Source of the DNA: an uncultured Prevotellaceae bacterium
GTDB lineage: Bacteria > Bacteroidota > Bacteroidia > Bacteroidales > Muribaculaceae
Reading direction: 5' to 3'
Length of the DNA stretch: 9,332 nt
NCBI GenBank assembly: GCA_937916085.1
Contig: CALGGO010000110.1
Coordinates: 1 to 9,332 of the forward strand
Shown here: positions 7,783 through 9,332 of the stretch, piece by piece
Layout of the letters: the number at the start of each line of letters is the position of its first letter
Numbering within the stretch: the stretch's first letter is position 1
Made by a program: the position numbers and the translations under genes
The notes under the pieces: model-generated
Told to the model about the DNA's origin: nothing
Databases searched by the model: none
What the model saw: the letters and a program-made list of their open reading frames with translations, nothing else

Positions 7783-7880
7783 AGATGAAGCAAGTTTTTT
7801 GAAAGAACGTCTTGATTTTACTTACTGATGTCGCGGTTTATACATTTTTCTGCCTGATTTTGAGCGAAAATGAAAAAAAA

Positions 7881-7912
7881 TTTGGTCATTTGAAAAATAG
7901 TTCATACCTTTG
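7881..7912 (+). promoter_or_regulatory. Promoter of the rpmB operon
   Basis: TTTG (7881-7884), a 20-nt spacer and TACCTTTG (7905-7912) match the Bacteroidetes promoter consensus in both boxes and in spacing. Initiation is expected near 7919, about 290 nt before the rpmB start codon, so the transcript would carry an unusually long leader. Confidence 0.8.
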
Positions 7913-7918
7913 CAACCG

Positions 7919-8208
7919 ATTTCGAGTCAGGGTACTTGGGTTTAGTCCCGTTAGGCCTGTTCTGTGACATGATCGTTGAAACTTCGATGGCTGCTACATG
8001 ATGCTTAAAATGTGGCCATAAAGCGTAGGACGATATTTAACGCAAAAACAACTGCTGGTGGGTAGCATTGAGGGCTTCTCACTTCAAGCTATCGCCAGTG
8101 AACAAGGGTGTCGTGGTAGAATATTGTGCTACGTGGACATATTAAAGTAGCGGCTTGAAATCAACGAGAGAAACAAAAGTATTTTATAACTTATTGAAGT
8201 AAAACACT
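7919..8208 (+). ncRNA. Long, probably structured 5' leader of the rpmB operon (or separate small RNA)
   Basis: These 290 nt between promoter and rpmB have no credible gene but several plausible helices. They include ATGGC (7987-7991) with GCCAT (8015-8019), enclosing ACAT and ATGT; CTGGTGGGTAGC (8055-8066) with GCTATCGCCAG (8088-8098), an 11-bp helix with one bulge and two G-U pairs, enclosing TGAG and CTCA; and GTGTC-GTG-GTAG with CTAC-GTG-GACAT (8108-8140), two helices around a symmetric internal loop. TTCAAGC (8083-8089) can alternatively pair with GCTTGAA (8153-8159), competing with the second helix, so a two-state switch is possible. It does not show hallmarks I know for tmRNA, RNase P RNA, SRP RNA or common riboswitches. 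Ribosomal protein operons are often autoregulated through such leaders; that role is inferred here. No intrinsic terminator is visible inside it. Confidence 0.55.
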
Positions 8209-8463
8209 ATGTCAAAAGTTTGTCAAATCACAGGCAAGAAGGCGATTACTGGTAACAACGTGTCGCACTCTAAAAGAAGAACTAAACGCAAGTTCAATGT
8301 GAACATCTTCAACCGCAAGTTCTATTGGGTAGAGCAGGATCAGTGGATCCGCCTGACAGTGAGCGCCAGCGGACTGCGTCTTATTAACCGTATCGGCCTT
8401 GACGCCGCTTTGAAAAAAGCCGCTCAAGAAGGAAATTTAAAAGAAATTAAAGCAATCTATTAA
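8209..8463 (+). CDS. rpmB: 50S ribosomal protein L28 (bL28)
   Basis: Product of 84 residues, a usual bL28 length for this phylum. The diagnostic N-terminus SKVCQITGKKAITGNNVSHSKRRTKRKF is visible piecewise: VCQITGK (4-10), GNNVSHS (15-21) and RTKRKF (23-28). It is followed by the aromatic FYWVEQDQWIRLTVSASGLR segment and the C-terminal helix. It binds 23S rRNA in the large subunit near the E-site side. Only one cysteine is present, so this is not a zinc-binding form. It is first gene of the operon, with the well-matched promoter about 300 nt upstream and rpmG 11 nt downstream. Confidence 0.97.
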   Translation: MSKVCQITGKKAITGNNVSHSKRRTKRKFNVNIFNRKFYWVEQDQWIRLTVSASGLRLINRIGLDAALKKAAQEGNLKEIKAIY

Positions 8464-8474
8464 ATCGAGAAGTT

Positions 8475-8663
8475 ATGGCAAAGAAAACTAAAGGCGATCG
8501 CATTCAGGTCATCCTTCAATGCACCGAGCAGAAGGAAAGCGGCGTTCCCGGAATGTCACGCTACATCACTACAAAGAACCGCAAGAACACTACTGAGCGT
8601 CTGGAGTTGAAGAAATACAACCCATACCTCAAGAGGTACACTATTCACAAAGAAATCAAATAA
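8475..8663 (+). CDS. rpmG: 50S ribosomal protein L33 (bL33), cysteine-poor form
   Basis: Product of 62 residues with the family signature: an initial strand (RIQVILQCTEQ), the YITTKNRKNTTERLELKKYNP core and the YTIHKEIK end. A single cysteine (16) remains and the paired CxxC motifs of zinc-binding L33 are absent, so it is the zinc-independent type. The KESGVPGMS insertion between the first two strands is what I expect for Bacteroidetes. It is part of the large subunit near the tRNA exit site. It sits 11 nt after rpmB and 12 nt before the DUF4295 gene, consistent with one polycistronic mRNA. Confidence 0.96.
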   Translation: MAKKTKGDRIQVILQCTEQKESGVPGMSRYITTKNRKNTTERLELKKYNPYLKRYTIHKEIK

Positions 8664-8675
8664 TACTTTTTAATC

Positions 8676-8828
8676 ATGGCAAAAAAGACCGTTGCAACCC
8701 TTCAAACTGGTGAAGGACGTAATTTCAGCAAAGTGATTAAGATGGTTCGCTCCCCAAAAACCGGTGCCTACGTTTTTGAAGAAAGAATGGTGCCCAACGA
8801 CAAGGTTGACGAATATCTTAAAAAATAA
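8676..8828 (+). CDS. DUF4295-family small basic protein (probable ribosomal protein)
   Basis: Product of 50 residues, short and basic: it begins MAKKTVATLQTGEGRNFSKV and ends NDKVDEYLKK. I recognise it as the DUF4295-type protein that follows rpmG in Bacteroidetes. From memory, with moderate confidence, a protein of this family was seen in a Flavobacterium ribosome structure and named bL38; this window cannot confirm that. The Lys-rich N-terminus, the tight 12-nt spacing to rpmG and the position just before the operon terminator fit a ribosome component. The start at 8676 is the only sensible one, and homologues have this length. Confidence 0.9.
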   Translation: MAKKTVATLQTGEGRNFSKVIKMVRSPKTGAYVFEERMVPNDKVDEYLKK

Positions 8829-8880
8829 AGACCGCACACGCTATTTTGTTTATAATAAAACAAAAACGCTATATTTCAGG

Positions 8881-8922
8881 AATGGCTTGAATCCCACAAA
8901 GGTTTCAAGCCATTTATTTTAT
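8881..8922 (+). terminator. Intrinsic terminator of the rpmB-rpmG-DUF4295 operon
   Basis: A perfect 11-bp stem, AATGGCTTGAA (8881-8891) with TTCAAGCCATT (8904-8914), has a 12-nt loop and is followed by a T-rich run (TATTTTATT). It lies 52 nt after the last stop codon. A weaker A/T inverted repeat (TTTTGTTT with AAACAAAA, 8844-8865) lies between. Confidence 0.88.
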
Positions 8923-8978
8923 TAAAAAGAAATCTATTAGTCAAAATGAGTGGTAAAATTTGAGTGATACCGCTCTAA

Positions 8979-9092
8979 AAGAGGGAAAGGAATCAAAGAA
9001 TGGAAAAGAAAGAAAGGGAGAGGAAAGGAAAGGAGATGAAAGGAAAGGAGATGAAAGGAAAGAGAAGAAAGGAGGGAAGTGAAAAAAAGAGT
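8979..9092. repeat. Polypurine tract with a 15-bp tandem repeat
   Basis: About 114 nt are almost entirely A and G on the plus strand with only a handful of pyrimidines. Within it the unit AAAGGAAAGGAGATG is repeated exactly at 9024-9038 and 9039-9053, with a degenerate third unit at 9054-9068. Frames running through it on either strand give only simple Ser/Phe/Pro/Leu or Lys/Glu/Arg runs, so it is not coding. Such tracts can adopt triplex DNA in vitro, and slippage could vary the copy number; neither is shown here. Confidence 0.8.
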
Positions 9093-9114
9093 CCTGGGCG
9101 TTGTTGGTGTAGTG

Positions 9115-9130
9115 CGCCGTAAGCACGGCG
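9115..9130. repeat. Perfect 6-bp inverted repeat
   Basis: CGCCGT (9115-9120) and ACGGCG (9125-9130) with a 4-nt AAGC loop form a short GC-rich hairpin. A second inverted repeat, TTATGC (9165-9170) with GCATAA (9182-9187), lies close by. No T-run follows this stem in either direction, so it does not look like a terminator. Confidence 0.6.
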
Positions 9131-9185
9131 TTCGAGGTGATGATTATGCTTTGTGCTTTGCGCATTATGCTTCGCGATTGCGCAT

Positions 9186-9221
9186 AAAAAAAAGAGACCC
9201 AGGAACAGATTCCCGGGTCTC
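9186..9221 (-). terminator. Strong intrinsic terminator for a minus-strand transcript from the right
   Basis: Read on the minus strand: GAGACCCGGGAA, loop TCTG, TTCCTGGGTCTC, then eight T (complement of the A-run at 9186-9193). The 12-bp stem has one mismatch. With the T-run on the minus strand only, it should stop transcription coming from beyond the right edge. Because no protein gene precedes it within the window, the terminated transcript is most likely the 5S-like unit just upstream. Confidence 0.87.
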
Positions 9222-9225
9222 CTTA

Positions 9226-9330
9226 GGGGGCGATTACCTACGCCTTCCCATGTCGCTGACCATCGGCGTGGTGGGGCTCCTGACTTCGTCACTTTTTTCA
9301 AGAAAGAAAAGTGTTAATTTGTAATTGTCT
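9226..9330 (-). pseudogene. 5S rRNA-like sequence with an altered 5' half (degenerate copy or relic)
   Basis: On the minus strand AGCCCCACCACGCCGATGGT (9259-9278) and GTAGGTAATCGCC (complement of 9229-9241) closely match what I remember of the 3' half of Bacteroidales 5S rRNA, in the right order and with near-normal spacing; GAAGT (complement of 9283-9287) sits where the 5S GAAGTTAAG segment is expected. The far end, GACAATTAC (complement of 9321-9329), could still pair with the 3' end in 7 of 9 positions, as in 5S helix I, and the total length (about 105 nt) is close to normal. Between them the expected CCACCTCTTCCCATCCCGAACAG segment is replaced by an A/T-rich stretch, and the CCCCACC strand has no partner, so helices II and III cannot form. 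Hence I call a degenerate or chimeric 5S copy. The call rests on recalled consensus, not a search. Confidence 0.45.
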
Positions 9331-9332
9331 AT

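Larger units (their letters stand above)
8923..9185. other. Gene-free spacer between the ribosomal protein operon and the minus-strand terminator
   Basis: No credible protein gene is seen on either strand. The content is the polypurine tract and 15-bp tandem repeat, then GC-richer sequence with short palindromes and the near-duplicated TTGCGCATTA / TTGCGCATAA words (9159-9168 and 9179-9188, the second running slightly into the terminator). Open frames here are low-complexity or read through the hairpins. Confidence 0.7.

Noticed and set aside
7969..8001. Ten-codon open frame in the rpmB leader (and an overlapping seven-codon one at 7998-8021)
   Set aside because: Short frames are expected by chance in 290 nt, neither is close to rpmB, and no run of regulatory codons is present; a leader peptide mechanism is not supported.
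7919..8208. tmRNA, RNase P RNA, SRP RNA or a known riboswitch in the leader
   Set aside because: I looked for their hallmark sequences (tmRNA ends and tag, RNase P GAGGAAAGTCCG, SRP GGTG...GAAGCAGC) and found none.
9024..9068. CRISPR-like array
   Set aside because: The 15-bp units are directly adjacent with no unique spacers and lie within purine-only sequence.
9083..9204. Second terminator for the minus strand formed by TCCTGGG (reverse strand of 9198-9204) with CCCAGGA (reverse strand of 9093-9099) before a T-run
   Set aside because: The loop would be over 90 nt and the arm is already used by the compact 12-bp terminator, so it is unlikely to act.
8941..9301. Minus-strand open frames rich in Ser, Phe, Pro and Leu
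   Set aside because: They read through the polypurine tract, the terminator hairpin and the 5S-like sequence; composition is simple repeat and no start context or homology is apparent.
9079..9324. Plus-strand open frame of 81 codons
   Set aside because: It runs antisense through the terminator and the 5S-like element, and the sequence shows no protein features.

Overview
The window looks like chromosome from a gut-type Bacteroidales (Prevotellaceae or Muribaculaceae-like). Three things point there: promoters of the Bacteroidetes type (TTTG, about 20 nt, TAnnTTTG); a compact rpmB-rpmG-DUF4295 cluster, an arrangement I know from Bacteroidetes; and several envelope proteins with Bacteroidales-style leaders. 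No prophage, CRISPR array or transposase was found.

Layout. (1) 1-1841, plus strand: two envelope genes of unknown function, a membrane-anchored coiled-coil protein (188-898) and a lipoprotein (1023-1841). Each is immediately preceded by a copy of the same 106-114 nt repeat built from 8-nt units in inverted orientation. (2) 1886-3022, minus strand: a GT4-type glycosyltransferase, convergent with the lipoprotein gene. (3) 3173-5848, minus: a large 891-residue MscS-family mechanosensitive channel with a signal peptide and a long periplasmic domain. (4) 5941-7712, minus: a likely two-gene unit, in transcription order a zinc-ribbon membrane protein followed by a small C-terminally anchored membrane protein. 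(5) 7713-8208: a 496-bp divergent intergenic region with two good back-to-back promoters and a roughly 290-nt, probably structured 5' leader of the ribosomal protein operon. (6) 8209-8828, plus: rpmB (L28), rpmG (L33, cysteine-poor form) and a 50-residue DUF4295 protein, closed by a strong intrinsic terminator. (7) 8829-9332: no credible protein gene. It holds a polypurine tract with a 15-bp tandem repeat, several palindromes, a strong minus-strand intrinsic terminator and, just upstream of that, a sequence resembling the 3' half of 5S rRNA.

How the genes fit together. The left and middle genes are mostly envelope-related (lipoprotein, membrane anchors, osmotic-stress channel, sugar transferase) but do not form an evident pathway. 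The right part is translation machinery: a ribosomal protein operon, and possibly the tail of an rRNA-like transcription unit coming in from beyond the right edge.

Most promising for follow-up: the 5S-like unit whose 5' half does not look like 5S (9226-9330), the long structured leader of rpmB (about 7919-8208), and the paired palindromic repeats in front of two unrelated genes. I did not find an unmistakable new multi-gene system.
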